Shown piece after piece: positions 1-11,196 of a DNA stretch of 64,000 nt. This DNA is from Pseudomonadota bacterium (GTDB taxonomy: Bacteria > Pseudomonadota > Gammaproteobacteria > Burkholderiales > Burkholderiaceae_C): assembly GCA_031119395.1 (NCBI GenBank), contig JAVHYA010000003.1:1-64000 (forward strand), in the 5' to 3' direction. Both the position numbers and the translations under genes were made by a program. Every line of letters starts with the position of its first letter. The stretch's first letter is position 1. The notes under the pieces were generated by a model, which saw only the letters and a program-made list of their open reading frames with translations, was not told the DNA's origin and searched no databases.

Positions 1-157
1 CGACGACATCATCGTGTTCGTCGGCGGCGTCATCCCGCGGCAGGACTACGAGTTCTTGTACGACGCGGGCGTCAAGGGCATCTACGGGCCCGGCACGCCG
101 ATCCCCGCGAGCGCGAAGGACGTGCTGGAGCAGATCCGCGCGGCGGTGTCGGCCTGA
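1..157 (+). CDS. scpA: methylmalonyl-CoA mutase, C-terminal end (partial)
   Basis: Only the last 51 residues are in the window, reading in frame from base 2 to a TGA at 155-157. They match the end of the cobalamin-binding domain of methylmalonyl-CoA mutase: a hydrophobic strand followed by [10 protein letters not shown] and then [13 protein letters not shown], the conserved VGGVIP and FGPGT loops of B12-dependent mutases. The enzyme converts methylmalonyl-CoA to succinyl-CoA in the cytoplasm. The downstream meaB, pccB and pccA genes fit this role, since MeaB is the mutase chaperone and propionyl-CoA carboxylase makes its substrate. The isobutyryl-CoA mutase small subunit has a similar tail, but the neighbours favour the propionate enzyme. 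Confidence 0.87.
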   Translation, partial: DDIIVFVGGVIPRQDYEFLYDAGVKGIYGPGTPIPASAKDVLEQIRAAVSA

Positions 158-190
158 CGTCCCTCCGATTGCCGGACGCCCTTTCCACCG

Positions 191-213
191 TTCGGGCTGA
201 GCTTGTCGAAGCC
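191..213 (+). repeat. REP-like repeat, copy 1 (direct)
   Basis: The core CGGGCTGAGCTTGTCGAAGC is an interspersed repeat. It lies just before the GIY-YIG domain and recurs inverted at 584-607 and, diverged, at 531-553. It could be translated in the upstream extension of the GIY-YIG ORF but is more likely 5' of the true start. Confidence 0.65.
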
Positions 214-222
214 CTTCCCCTT

Positions 223-642
223 GTGAGCCATTTGAAACCGTTCTTCGTTGATCTGCTGCGCTGCTCGGATGGCTCGTACTACGTGGGGCAGACCGATGAT
301 TTGGGCGAGCGCCTGCGGCAGCACGGCGACGGCCTGATCGGCTACACAGCGACGCGCAAGCCGATCGAGTGGCGGTGGCAAGGTGAGTTCGAATCGCGTG
401 AAAGCGCGATTGCCCTCGAGCGGCGAATCAAGGGTTGGTCGCGGGCGAGGAAGGAAGCCCTGATTCGTGGCGATTGGCCCGCGATTCAACAACTTGCTCG
501 GTCTCGTGCAGGTCCAAACGTCCAAGCCGTTGGCCCTGAGCTTGCCGAGGGGCGTGATGGGGCGCAGGCATCGCTTGCGTCCCGGCTTCGACAGGCTCAG
601 CCCGAGCGGGCGGGGGGCAAGCCGATGGGAGAGGCGCCGTGA
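223..642 (+). CDS. GIY-YIG domain protein between REP-like repeats
   Basis: The GTG start at 223 (or TTG at 232) gives about 139 residues. An upstream TTG at 169 would put a repeat inside the protein. The N-terminal 75 residues are a compact GIY-YIG nuclease domain of the UPF0213/YhbQ type: the strand [20 protein letters not shown] supplies the S-YY and YVG elements, and the segment [18 protein letters not shown] matches the ERxIKxWSRxKKxALI helix typical of the family. The last 45 residues read through two REP-like repeats and look like added sequence rather than a domain. The stop overlaps the meaB start (GTGA). The substrate is unknown. The family is common in small betaproteobacterial cassettes and its role in vivo is unclear. 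Confidence 0.7.
   Translation: MSHLKPFFVDLLRCSDGSYYVGQTDDLGERLRQHGDGLIGYTATRKPIEWRWQGEFESRESAIALERRIKGWSRARKEALIRGDWPAIQQLARSRAGPNVQAVGPELAEGRDGAQASLASRLRQAQPERAGGKPMGEAP
531..553 (+). repeat. REP-like repeat, copy 2 (diverged, direct)
   Basis: TTGGCCCTGAGCTTGCCGAG resembles copy 1 with several substitutions, and it is read in frame in the GIY-YIG tail. Confidence 0.5.
584..607 (-). repeat. REP-like repeat, copy 3 (inverted)
   Basis: The reverse complement of GGCTTCGACAGGCTCAGCCC differs from copy 1 at one position over about 21 bases. Copies 1 and 3 therefore form inverted repeats around the GIY-YIG domain. Confidence 0.65.
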
Positions 643-1727
643 GCACGTTGCAGGCCAGCCACCTCGACGGCATCCTGCACGCCGCCACGCCCATGGCCCA
701 GCGCCGCGCCATCGCCAAGACCATCACCCTGCTCGAATCCACCCGCGCCGACCACCGCGCGCAGGCCGACGAACTGCTCACCGCACTGCTGCCGCACACG
801 GGCAAGAGCTTTCGTCTCGGCATCTCGGGCGTGCCCGGCGTGGGCAAGTCCACCTTCATCGAGGCGCTGGGCCTGTTCCTGATCGGGCAGGGGCTGCGCG
901 TGGCGGTGCTCACCATCGACCCGTCCTCCACCGTTTCGGGCGGCTCGATCCTGGGCGACAAGACGCGCATGGAGAAGCTCTCGGTGCACGAGAGCGCCTA
1001 CATCCGCCCCAGCCCCTCGTCGGGCACGCTGGGCGGCGTGGCCGAGAAGACGCGCGAGGCGATGCTGGTGTGCGAGGCCGCGGGCTACGACGTCGTGATC
1101 GTCGAGACGGTCGGCGTGGGCCAGTCCGAGACGGCCGTGGCCGGCATGACCGACATGTTCGTGCTGCTGCAACTGCCCAATGCCGGCGACGACCTGCAGG
1201 CGATCAAGAAGGGCGTGATGGAGATCGCCGACCTGGTGGTCATCAACAAGGCCGACCTCGACCAGGCCGCCGCCACGCGCGCGCAGGCCCAGATCACCTC
1301 GGCGCTGCGCCTGTTCGGCCACCAGGGCAACCCGGACCATGCGCATGCGATGCACGACGCGCACGCCGGCACCGAGGTGCGCTTCTGGCTGCCGAAGGTG
1401 ATGCAGCTGAGCGCACTGACCGGCGCCGGTGTCGACCGTTTCTGGGCCGCGGTGAGCGAATTCCGAACGCTGCAGACCGCCAACGGCCGGCTGGCCGCGC
1501 GCCGCGAGAAGCAGGCGCTGGCCTGGATGTGGGAGCGCATCGAGGCCGGCCTGCGCCAGGCCTTCCGCCAGCACCCGGGCGTGCGCGAGCAGTTGCCGCG
1601 CCTGACCGACGAGGTGCGCAGCGGACGGCTCCCGGCGTCCACCGCAGCGCGGCAACTCCTGGAAACTTCAAGGCAAATCGTGCCGCAACGCCCACCGGAC
1701 GGGCGCGAGCAGCTATCGAATTCATAG
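639..1727 (+). CDS. meaB: methylmalonyl-CoA mutase-associated GTPase MeaB
   Basis: This 362-residue G3E-family GTPase protects and reloads methylmalonyl-CoA mutase with its cobalamin cofactor. The P-loop GVPGVGKST is at residues 64-72, followed by the Mg-binding region around [18 protein letters not shown] and the guanine-specificity NKAD motif near residue 208. Length is slightly above the usual 320-330. The GTG start at 639 overlaps the previous stop and gives an N terminus that fits the family. The last seven residues (REQLSNS) and the TAG stop are supplied by a 17-bp palindromic repeat at 1712-1728, so the C terminus has probably been replaced by the repeat. The older name ArgK refers to the same family. 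Confidence 0.93.
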   Translation: MSTLQASHLDGILHAATPMAQRRAIAKTITLLESTRADHRAQADELLTALLPHTGKSFRLGISGVPGVGKSTFIEALGLFLIGQGLRVAVLTIDPSSTVSGGSILGDKTRMEKLSVHESAYIRPSPSSGTLGGVAEKTREAMLVCEAAGYDVVIVETVGVGQSETAVAGMTDMFVLLQLPNAGDDLQAIKKGVMEIADLVVINKADLDQAAATRAQAQITSALRLFGHQGNPDHAHAMHDAHAGTEVRFWLPKVMQLSALTGAGVDRFWAAVSEFRTLQTANGRLAARREKQALAWMWERIEAGLRQAFRQHPGVREQLPRLTDEVRSGRLPASTAARQLLETSRQIVPQRPPDGREQLSNS

Positions 1728-1728
1728 C
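1712..1728 (+). repeat. 17-bp palindrome GCTATCGAATTCATAGC, copy 1
   Basis: The arms GCTAT/ATAGC flank a GAATTC-containing centre. The repeat is preceded by GGGCGCGAGCA, the same flank seen (reverse-complemented) at 48713-48723. It supplies the meaB stop codon. Confidence 0.8.
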
Positions 1729-1771
1729 AGATCGCCGCAACGAACAAGAACCTCAACCGAGTCGAAGCACC

Positions 1772-3316
<1,545 letters not shown>

Positions 3317-3339
3317 GTCCGGCCACAAGGAGCACCGCC

Positions 3340-3957
3340 ATGTCCCTCAGCCTCTACTACCACCCGTACTCGCGCGCCGCGGGCACGATCTGGGCACTGG
3401 AAGAAGCCGGTGTCGACTACGACCTGAAGGTGACCGACATCATGAAGGGCGAGCAGAAGGGCCCGGAGCTGATCGCGAAGAACCCGATGGGCAAGCTGCC
3501 GACGCTGGTGGACGGTGACATCGTCGTCACCGAGGCGGCCGCCATCGCGCTGTACCTGGCCGACCGCTATGCGCCCGCGCTCGCGCCGGCGCAGGGCGAC
3601 CCGCAGCGCGGCACCTACCTGCGCTGGTCGCTCTTCGCACCCAGCGTGATCGAGCCGGCCGTGATGGCCAAGCATTCGGGCTGGGATGTGAAGGAGGTGT
3701 CGGCCGGATGGGGCACCTTCGCGGCCATGCTCGCCGCCGCCGAAAGCGCGATTGCCGGCAAGTCTTTCGTCCTGGGCGACACCTTCTCCATGGCCGACGT
3801 GGTGTTCGGCGGCACGCTGCGCTTCATGATCGGCTTCAAGCAGATCGAGCCGACGCCCGTGTTCGAGGACTACGTCCAGCGCCTCGAAGCGCGGCCGGCG
3901 TTGCAGCGCGCCGACGCGAGGAACGCGGCCATGCGCAAGGAACTGGGCCTGCAGTGA
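3340..3957 (+). CDS. glutathione S-transferase family protein
   Basis: This 205-residue cytosolic GST-like protein lies between pccB and pccA. The N-terminal thioredoxin-fold half starts LSLYYHPYSRAAGTIWALEE and contains the cis-Pro segment NPMGKLPTLVDGDIVVTEAA, where the V-TEAA box contacts the glutathione gamma-glutamyl group. The second half is helical with the N-capping box SMADVVFGG. A Ser at position 10 could activate glutathione. An AAGG-GAG-like ribosome site precedes the ATG at 3340. The substrate is unknown. Its place inside the propionyl-CoA operon suggests protection from a reactive acyl intermediate or simple co-transcription. It is a single full-length gene with no signal peptide. 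Confidence 0.88.
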   Translation: MSLSLYYHPYSRAAGTIWALEEAGVDYDLKVTDIMKGEQKGPELIAKNPMGKLPTLVDGDIVVTEAAAIALYLADRYAPALAPAQGDPQRGTYLRWSLFAPSVIEPAVMAKHSGWDVKEVSAGWGTFAAMLAAAESAIAGKSFVLGDTFSMADVVFGGTLRFMIGFKQIEPTPVFEDYVQRLEARPALQRADARNAAMRKELGLQ

Positions 3958-3994
3958 GCGGCGCCCGATCCAGACACCCCACATCGGAGCAGAC

Positions 3995-6061
3995 GTGTTC
4001 AAGAAAATCCTGATCGCCAACCGCGGCGAAATCGCCTGCCGCGTCATCAAGACCGCCCGCAAGATGGGCATCAAGACGGTGGCCGTGTATTCGGACGCCG
4101 ACAAGGACGCGCGCCACGTCGAGCTGGCCGACGAGGCCGTGCACATCGGCGCCGCGCCCTCGCGCGAGTCCTACCTGCAGGCCGACCGCATCATCGCGGC
4201 CTGCAAGAAGACCGGCGCCGAGGCGGTCCACCCGGGCTACGGCTTCCTGTCGGAGAACGAGGCCTTCGCCAAGAAGGTGGAAGAAGAGGGCATCGCCTTC
4301 ATCGGGCCCAAGCACTATTCCATCGCGGCCATGGGCGACAAGATCGCCTCGAAGAAGCTGGCCAACGATGCCAAGGTCAACACCATCCCGGGGTGGAACG
4401 ACGCCATCGAGTCGGCCGAGCGCGCGGTGCAGATCGCGAAGGACATCGGCTACCCGGTGATGATCAAGGCCAGCGCGGGCGGCGGCGGCAAGGGCCTGCG
4501 CGTGGCCTACAACGACAAGGAGGCGCTCGAAGGCTTCACGGCCTGCCAGAACGAGGCGCGCAACTCCTTCGGCGACGACCGCATCTTCATCGAGAAGTTC
4601 GTGCAGGAGCCGCGCCACATCGAGATCCAGGTGCTGGGCGACGCGCACGGCAACGTGATCTACCTGAACGAGCGCGAGTGCTCCATCCAGCGCCGGCACC
4701 AGAAGGTCATCGAAGAAGCGCCGTCCCCCTTCATCAGCGAGGCGACGCGCAAGGCCATGGGCGAGCAGGCCGTGGCGCTGGCCAAGGCGGTGAAGTACCA
4801 GTCGGCCGGCACGGTGGAGTTCGTGGTCGGCAAGGACCAGGACTTCTACTTCCTGGAGATGAACACGCGGCTGCAGGTCGAGCACCCGGTCACCGAGTGC
4901 ATCACCGGCCTGGACCTGGTGGAGCTCATGATCCGCGTGGCGGCCGGCGAGAAGCTGCCGCTCACGCAGGCCGACGTGAGGCGCGACGGCTGGGCCATCG
5001 AGTGCCGCATCAACGCCGAGGACCCGTTCCGCAACTTCCTGCCCTCCACGGGCCGGCTGGTGAAGTTCCAGCCGCCGGTGGAATCGCTCACCGCCTCGCA
5101 GCCCAACGCCGCCGACGACTACGGCGTGCGCGTGGACACCGGCGTGTACGAGGGCGGCGAGATCCCGATGTACTACGACTCGATGATCGCCAAGCTGATC
5201 GTGCACGGGCGCGACCGGCAACACGCCATCGCGCTGATGCGCGAGGCGCTCAACGGCTTCGTCATCCGCGGCATCCACAGCAACATCCCGTTCCAGGCGG
5301 CGCTGCTGGCGCACCCGAAGTTCGTCGCGGGCGACTTCAACACCGGCTTCATCGCCGAACACTACGGCCACGGCTTCCGCGCGGAAGACGTTCCGCATGG
5401 CGACCCGGACTTCCTCGTCGCGCTGGCGGCCTACGTGCACCGCCGCTACCGCGCGCGGGCCTCGGGCATCAGCGGGCAGCTCGAGGGCCATGGCGTGAAG
5501 GTGCGCGAGCAGTTCGTCGTCGTCACGCTGGCGGCCGATGGGCGGCACGTGCACACGCCGGTGTCGGTCACCGACTTCCAAGGAAAAACAGGCTCCAGCG
5601 CAGTCACCGTGGGCGCGAACAGCTATCAAATCGATAGCAGATCGCCCCTGGGCAGCATTCGCTTCGAGGGCCGCGTGGACAAGGGGCAGGGCAGCGTGCC
5701 CTTCACCGCCCAGGTGGAGCGCGGCGCGGGCAAGAACCCGCTGGCCCTGCGGGTGCAGCACAACGGCACGCAGATCGAGGCGATGGTGCTCTCGCCGCTG
5801 GGCGCGCGCCTGCTCGGCCTCATGCCCTACAAGGCACCGCCCGACCTGAGCAAGTTCCTCATGTCGCCGATGCCCGGCCTGCTGGTGGACGTGACCGTCA
5901 AGGAAGGCCAGCAGGTGCAGGCCGGCGAGAAGCTGGCCGTCATCGAGGCGATGAAGATGGAGAACGTGCTCTTCGCCACGCAGGACGGCGTGGTCGGCAA
6001 GATCTCGGCCGGCAAGGGCGAGTCGCTGGCCGTGGACCAGGTGATCCTGGAGTTCGTCTGA
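3995..6061 (+). CDS. pccA: propionyl-CoA carboxylase, biotin carboxylase/BCCP (alpha) subunit
   Basis: The 688-residue alpha subunit carries biotin carboxylase, the BT linker domain and the biotinyl carrier domain. The N terminus ([16 protein letters not shown]) is the classic biotin-carboxylase start, the ATP-grasp glycine loop GGGGKG is at 162-167, and the biotinylated Lys in EAMKMEN is at about residue 654. It carboxylates biotin with ATP and bicarbonate and passes the carboxyl group to PccB. GTG at 3995 is chosen because it gives the family N terminus. Residues about 539-549 are encoded by a 17-bp palindromic repeat in the variable BT region, in frame and apparently tolerated. The stop shares one base with the bioB start, so translation is coupled. 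Confidence 0.95.
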   Translation: MFKKILIANRGEIACRVIKTARKMGIKTVAVYSDADKDARHVELADEAVHIGAAPSRESYLQADRIIAACKKTGAEAVHPGYGFLSENEAFAKKVEEEGIAFIGPKHYSIAAMGDKIASKKLANDAKVNTIPGWNDAIESAERAVQIAKDIGYPVMIKASAGGGGKGLRVAYNDKEALEGFTACQNEARNSFGDDRIFIEKFVQEPRHIEIQVLGDAHGNVIYLNERECSIQRRHQKVIEEAPSPFISEATRKAMGEQAVALAKAVKYQSAGTVEFVVGKDQDFYFLEMNTRLQVEHPVTECITGLDLVELMIRVAAGEKLPLTQADVRRDGWAIECRINAEDPFRNFLPSTGRLVKFQPPVESLTASQPNAADDYGVRVDTGVYEGGEIPMYYDSMIAKLIVHGRDRQHAIALMREALNGFVIRGIHSNIPFQAALLAHPKFVAGDFNTGFIAEHYGHGFRAEDVPHGDPDFLVALAAYVHRRYRARASGISGQLEGHGVKVREQFVVVTLAADGRHVHTPVSVTDFQGKTGSSAVTVGANSYQIDSRSPLGSIRFEGRVDKGQGSVPFTAQVERGAGKNPLALRVQHNGTQIEAMVLSPLGARLLGLMPYKAPPDLSKFLMSPMPGLLVDVTVKEGQQVQAGEKLAVIEAMKMENVLFATQDGVVGKISAGKGESLAVDQVILEFV
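5622..5638 (+). repeat. 17-bp palindrome GCTATCAAATCGATAGC, copy 2 (inside pccA)
   Basis: Perfect 6-bp arms GCTATC/GATAGC, preceded by GGGCGCGAACA as at copy 1. It is read in frame through the BT linker domain of PccA. Confidence 0.8.
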
Positions 6062-7079
6062 TGGGTGCGAACGATCTGGCCACCGTCACCCTGCACCGGC
6101 GTCCCGAGCCGACGGCCGCGTCCGGGCGCTGGTCGGTCGAGGCGGTGCAGGCGCTGCTCGACCTGCCATTCGACGACCTGCTGTTCCAGGCGCAGACCGT
6201 GCACCGGGCCCACTGGCCGGCGCGCGACATCGAACTCGCGACGCTGCTGTCGGTGAAGACCGGCGGCTGTCCGGAGAACTGCGGTTACTGCCCGCAGTCG
6301 GCCGAGTTCGACACCGGCGTGCAGGCGCAGAAGCTGATGAGCGTGGAGGAGGTCACGCGTGCTGCCCAGGCCGCCAAGGACGCGGGCGCGACACGCTTCT
6401 GCATGGGCGCCGCCTGGCGCGCACCCAAGGACCGCGACATCGAGAAGGTGGCCGAGCTGATCGGCGCGGTGAAGGGCCTGGGCCTGCAGTCCTGTGCCAC
6501 GCTGGGCATGCTGGAGGCACACCAGGCCCGTGCATTGCGCGACGCGGGCCTGGACTACTACAACCACAACCTCGACACCGCGCCGGAGTACTACGGCGAC
6601 ATCGTCGACACCCGCAGCTACCAGGACCGGCTCGACACGCTCGCCCACGTGCGCGCGGCCGGCATCAGCGTGTGCTGCGGCGGCATCGTGGGCATGGGCG
6701 AGGCGCCGGTGCACCGCGCGGGACTGATCGCGCAGATCGCCAACCTCGATCCCTACCCGGAGTCGGTGCCCATCAACAGCCTGGTGCGCGTGCCCGGCAC
6801 GCCGCTGGCCGACGCGCCGCCCATCGACCCGCTGGACTTCGTGCGCGTCATCGCCGTGGCGCGCATCACCATGCCGAAGGCGCGCGTGCGTCTGTCGGCG
6901 GGCCGGCAGCAGCTCGGCGAGGCGGTGCAGGCGCTGTGCTTCCTGGCCGGGGCCAATTCCATCTTCTACGGCGACAAGCTGCTCGTCACGGGCAACCCCG
7001 ACGTGGAGGCCGACCGTGCGCTGCTGCACAAGCTGGGCTACGCGACGCGTGCCGTCCAGGTTCAACCGGGAGAGCACGA

Positions 7080-7083
<4 letters not shown>
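6061..7083 (+). CDS. bioB: biotin synthase
   Basis: This 340-residue radical-SAM enzyme inserts sulfur into dethiobiotin. The radical-SAM cluster motif C70-P-E-N-C74-G-Y-C77 is present, as are the BioB signatures [12 protein letters not shown] and [16 protein letters not shown]; these contain residues of the dethiobiotin pocket. Arg in [12 protein letters not shown] is a ligand of the second [2Fe-2S] cluster. The ATG overlaps the pccA stop by one base (TGATG) and the gene's own stop overlaps the next ATG, so it is part of the propionyl-CoA operon. Other biotin genes (bioA, bioD, bioF) are not nearby. The pairing likely matches cofactor production to a biotin-dependent carboxylase. Confidence 0.95.
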
Positions 7084-7568
<485 letters not shown>

Positions 7569-7662
7569 TTCGCGGCCTTCGGGCCGGGACCGCGCAGTCG
7601 CCGCACGCCGCCGATCCTGCGCCCGGCGGTCGTTGCCCCGGTCCCTGAGCGGGCTGCGCCTC

Positions 7663-8256
7663 ATGCGGGCTTCGCCACCGCGCCCCCTTGCCAACTGGCT
7701 CGTTCCCACGGTGCTGGCCGGCCTGATGCTGGCCCTGCAGGCGGGCGGCGAGCCGGTGTACCACGCGCTGCGCTACGAGCGCGCGGCCGTGCTCGGCGGA
7801 CAGCTGTGGCGGCTGCTGACGGCGCATGTGGTGCATCTCGGCTGGGCGCACTGCCTGTTGAACGTCGGCGGCCTGGCGCTGTGCGCCGCGCTTGCCGCAG
7901 GGACGCGCAGCTGGCGCGCCTGGGCCGCTGCCATCGGCGTGTTGGCCCTCGGTGTGGGCCTCCTGCTGCTGGCCGCACCGCCTCGGGCCATGAACTACGC
8001 GGGCCTCTCGGGCGTGCTCTACGGGCTGTTCATCTGGGTGCTGGCACCACGTGCCTGGCGCGGCGATCGCGTGGCCTGGGTGGTCCTCGCCGCGGTCGTC
8101 GCACGCATCGGCTGGCAGATGCTCCACCCGCCGTCATCTGCGCAGCGTGCGCTGATCGGCGGCGAGGTGCTGGTCGAGGCACACCTGTACGGCGCGTTGT
8201 GCGCAGGGGTGCTCTGTGTTTGCCAGGGTGTCTGGCCGCGCGTGCGGCGGGGCTGA
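7663..8256 (+). CDS. rrtA: rhombosortase (GlyGly-CTERM-processing rhomboid protease)
   Basis: This 197-residue integral membrane serine protease of the rhomboid superfamily has about six transmembrane segments. Conserved landmarks are HLGWAHCLLN (residues 58-67), the nucleophile loop NYAGLSGVLYG with Ser116, and the catalytic His174 in EAHLYGA. The short size and GLSGVL motif fit the rhombosortase subfamily, which cleaves proteins ending in a Gly-Gly, hydrophobic helix and Arg cluster. The convergent neighbour is a xylanase with exactly such a tail, 39 bases away. The ATG at 7663 is preferred over an upstream TTG at 7633 because it gives a compact N terminus before the first helix. It would act in the inner membrane. 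Confidence 0.85.
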   Translation: MRASPPRPLANWLVPTVLAGLMLALQAGGEPVYHALRYERAAVLGGQLWRLLTAHVVHLGWAHCLLNVGGLALCAALAAGTRSWRAWAAAIGVLALGVGLLLLAAPPRAMNYAGLSGVLYGLFIWVLAPRAWRGDRVAWVVLAAVVARIGWQMLHPPSSAQRALIGGEVLVEAHLYGALCAGVLCVCQGVWPRVRRG

Positions 8257-8257
8257 A

Positions 8258-8285
8258 CCGCCGCCGGGTTCGGCCCCGGCGGCGG
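8258..8285. terminator. convergent hairpin between rhombosortase and xylanase genes
   Basis: An 11-bp GC stem (CCGCCGCCGGG / CCCGGCGGCGG) with a TTCGGC loop sits between two convergent genes. No long T-tract follows on either strand, so it may be a weak or factor-assisted bidirectional terminator. Confidence 0.6.
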
Positions 8286-8295
8286 CTCCTTCGCT

Positions 8296-11091
8296 TCAGC
8301 GCCGGCGGCGGGCGAGGGCGAGCGCCCCGAGGCCGGCCAGCACCAGCAACAGATCGCCCGCGTCCAGCGATCCGCCGCTTCGCGTGAACGGGAAGGCGAT
8401 CGGCATCGCCGGTTCCGTCGTGGGCGGCGTCGCCGGGTCCGTCGGGGTCGTGGGCGCCGTCGGGTTCGCCGGGTTCGTCGGCGTGTCCGGCTCGGCCTGT
8501 GCCGCGTAAGGCTCGACGTCGTAGGCGTACAGCTTCACGCTGGTGCCTTCCTTGGGACTCTGCGCCTGCAGGGCGACGAAGCCGCCGACGGAACCCTGGC
8601 GCTGGCTGATGGCGTTCCCCGCGTCCCGGTTCGGCGTCTCGCCGTCGGCCACTTCCTTCAGGACATGGTGTTGCTTCACGCCGTCCTTGTCCGTGTACAG
8701 GAACAACTTCATCTCGCCGGTCTTGGGGTCGATGGGCGTGTTGAACCACACCGCCTGGTCCAGCGCCCGGTCGGCGATCTGCGAACCCTCCTGGCCGTTG
8801 GTCTGTCGCGTGATCAGCGAGTTCTGGCCCGCCACGACCGTGCCGGTGGCGCCATTGCCCCTGAACACCACATGCGGGTAGACGTTGGTGCCGTGGATGT
8901 AGCTGATCATGGTGTGCCCTTCCTCGGCCGCGTACGGTCCCGGCGTCGGGCTCTTCGCCTCCTCGAACATGAACTTGAGGTTGTCCTGGGCCAGGGCCGG
9001 CTCGCTCTCGGGCGCATTGGCGTTGCGCGACGGCCAGAGGACGCCGCCACGCAGCATGACGGGCGTACGCGACAGCGATTCCGGCGAGGTGGTCGTCGCC
9101 GGCTTGCTTCTGTTGGTCAAGGCCGTGGCCTGCGCCTGTCCATTGGACGCCGATTCATCCGACACGACCATGTACGTCCGACCCGGTTCGAAGCGCGTGA
9201 CGGGTCGCCAGGCTTTCTCCGTGGCCGCCTGCTTCTGCAACCGCAGTCCGAACGGGCTGTTCACCGGGTCCCGGCCTGACAGGATGAGCGTGCTGCGGCC
9301 ATGTTTGGGCACGGCCGTCATCTCCGTGACGCCGGTCGCCCTGGCCATGCCGTCGCCGGCATACGAGGTCTTGTACTGCTTGAACTGGGTCACGCCGTCG
9401 CTGAAGCGCACGTCCGCATAGGACAGGGGCGTCTCCAGCGCGTTGGCGGCATCCATCCAGCCGACGGTCATCTTGCCGAAGGACAGCACGAAGGTCGCCG
9501 TGTTCTCCGCATGGGCGGTCTTCGGTGCAGGGCCCCGGGCGGTCACCGTCACATGGCAGGGCTTGCCGGGTATCACCGCGCAATCGGGCGGGTTGAACTT
9601 CATGCTCTCGACGGCAAAGCCCGGAGGCAGCGACACGTTGTCGGCGGTGAAGGCGACGTTCTTCGTCGCGGCCGGCACGTGGATGTCGAGCATCGCCTGG
9701 GCGTTCCTGCCGCCCCAGGTCCTGGCCTTGAAGCTCTCACCGCCATAGTGGAAGGTCGCGGTGACGCCGTTCGGCGGCAGGCCGGCGTCGATGAGGTATT
9801 GCTCCGGGTCGGTCGTGGCCCAGTACGCCTCCTTCGGCTTGCCGACTGCGGACCACGGATACCCGTTGGTGTGGTAGCCCGGGTCCGTCATCCCCCACCA
9901 GGTGACGCGGTGCACGCCTCCCTTGTACTCGGGGTGGCGGCCCGCGGGGCCGGCCGCGTATTCCCTGAGCAGGCTGAACAGCTTCGCATACTGGATGCCC
10001 TGTTCCATGAACAGCGCATCCATCTCGGGGCCGTTCTGAATGCGCTGGCCCTTGTCCAGCCCCAGGAGTGGCGCGAGATCCAGTTCCGTCAGGTCGACGT
10101 TCGCGCCGGTCTCGAGGTAGGTCCTGATGGTTCGCTCGAAGGCGTCCAGGTTGAGCCGCATGTCCCAGTGGCCCTGCGTGCCGATGACGTCGACCAGCGG
10201 CCGGGGCTTGCCCTTGTCGTCCAGAAGAATCCGGCCCTTGCCCGCGGCGGACTCGGCGGCGTAGCGCTCGTTGAATTCCTTGACCATCGAGGCGATCGCG
10301 GTGGCCTTCGAGGCGCGCTCGTTGTCGTTGAAGTCGTTGTAGTTCAGGATCGCCGTCGTGTTCTGGCGCGCGAAGAAGAACGCGTCGTACATGTAGTCCC
10401 AGCTCTTGCCGCCCTTGGCGTAGGCCTGCGCCCAGCGGGACGGTCGCTCCTCGGGGCTGTAGCCGGTCCGCAGGGCGTTGCGCCAGTCGGCGGGGTTGTC
10501 GGGGTTGTCCTTGAAGGCTTCGTTGACCACGTCCCAGGCGTAGGCCTTGAAGGGCTCCTTGTCGAAGTGCCCGGCGACGGTGCGGACGTAGTACTCCAGG
10601 TTCGTCTTGGCCGTGGCGTAGTCCCACGGGGTCTCCCATCCGCCGTTCGCGGTCAGGACATTGGCGGCCGGCCATTGCCCCGACTGGTTGTGCCAGACCA
10701 GCACGTGGCCGGTGACCTTGACGCCCCGCGCGTTGGCCGCGCTGATGTCGGCATTGATGCCCGTGGTGAGGTTGGTGAGGAAGGTCGGGTTGGGGTTGCT
10801 GCTGCCGCCGTTCCAGAAGTCCGGCTTCAGCGCGTTGCTCGGCGTGACCGCGTTGAAGTGCTTCACGGTCATGGCAGCGGTCGAGTTCTCGCCCGGCACC
10901 ACGTCGGCGGCGAAGTTGCGCGCGTCCAGGTTCGTGCTGCCGATGAGGAAGTGGTTCTTGTACACGTCCTTCAGCGCGGGCCACTGGGCCGGGTCCGTCG
11001 GCCGCTCGGCGGCCAAGGCGCTGTGCGCGATCATCAGTCCGGTCGGCAGCGCCAGCAGGAGGCGCCCGAGTTCAGGTCTGCTGAACATCAT
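8296..11091 (-). CDS. secreted GH10 endo-1,4-beta-xylanase with GlyGly-CTERM tail
   Basis: This 931-residue exported enzyme has a signal peptide (about 1-28, ending HSALAA) and a GH10 catalytic domain (about 35-445) with the acid/base Glu191 in WDVVNEAF and nucleophile Glu336 in DLTELDLA; the loops GHVLVWHNQ and WWGMTDPGYHTNG line the xylan cleft. About 400 residues of beta-rich modules of unknown binding role follow (NVSLPPGF, FGKMTVGWMDAANAL and so on), then a Pro/Thr linker. The last 27 residues are SGGSLDAGD, a Leu/Ala helix and ARRRR, a textbook GlyGly-CTERM signal. Such proteins usually leave by type II secretion and are cut by rhombosortase, whose gene is convergent here. An AGGAGG site precedes the ATG. 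Confidence 0.92.
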   Translation of the reverse strand: MMFSRPELGRLLLALPTGLMIAHSALAAERPTDPAQWPALKDVYKNHFLIGSTNLDARNFAADVVPGENSTAAMTVKHFNAVTPSNALKPDFWNGGSSNPNPTFLTNLTTGINADISAANARGVKVTGHVLVWHNQSGQWPAANVLTANGGWETPWDYATAKTNLEYYVRTVAGHFDKEPFKAYAWDVVNEAFKDNPDNPADWRNALRTGYSPEERPSRWAQAYAKGGKSWDYMYDAFFFARQNTTAILNYNDFNDNERASKATAIASMVKEFNERYAAESAAGKGRILLDDKGKPRPLVDVIGTQGHWDMRLNLDAFERTIRTYLETGANVDLTELDLAPLLGLDKGQRIQNGPEMDALFMEQGIQYAKLFSLLREYAAGPAGRHPEYKGGVHRVTWWGMTDPGYHTNGYPWSAVGKPKEAYWATTDPEQYLIDAGLPPNGVTATFHYGGESFKARTWGGRNAQAMLDIHVPAATKNVAFTADNVSLPPGFAVESMKFNPPDCAVIPGKPCHVTVTARGPAPKTAHAENTATFVLSFGKMTVGWMDAANALETPLSYADVRFSDGVTQFKQYKTSYAGDGMARATGVTEMTAVPKHGRSTLILSGRDPVNSPFGLRLQKQAATEKAWRPVTRFEPGRTYMVVSDESASNGQAQATALTNRSKPATTTSPESLSRTPVMLRGGVLWPSRNANAPESEPALAQDNLKFMFEEAKSPTPGPYAAEEGHTMISYIHGTNVYPHVVFRGNGATGTVVAGQNSLITRQTNGQEGSQIADRALDQAVWFNTPIDPKTGEMKLFLYTDKDGVKQHHVLKEVADGETPNRDAGNAISQRQGSVGGFVALQAQSPKEGTSVKLYAYDVEPYAAQAEPDTPTNPANPTAPTTPTDPATPPTTEPAMPIAFPFTRSGGSLDAGDLLLVLAGLGALALARRRR

Positions 11092-11100
11092 GCGGTCCTC

Positions 11101-11196
11101 CTAGCGGTGCAAAGGCCTGCAGGGGTGTCGTGGCGGGGCGCCGCGGCAGGCGCCTGGGCGCCCTGCCTCGGGTCGAGGTTCGATGGTCAGATGCAT
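11101..11196 (-). CDS. 31-residue small ORF coupled to the xylanase gene
   Basis: A strong ribosome site (AAGGAGACAAGC) precedes an ATG at 11196, opening a 31-codon frame starting MHLTIEPRPEAGRP and ending CRPLHR. Its TAG stop abuts the AGGAGG of the xylanase gene, leaving 9 bases between the stop codon and the xylanase ATG. This is the arrangement of a translationally coupled leader ORF. The peptide is rich in Pro, Arg and Cys, has no signal sequence and I recognise no family. It could be a leader peptide, a decayed gene end or a chance frame. The ribosome site is the only reason to list it. Confidence 0.4.
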   Translation of the reverse strand: MHLTIEPRPEAGRPGACRGAPPRHPCRPLHR

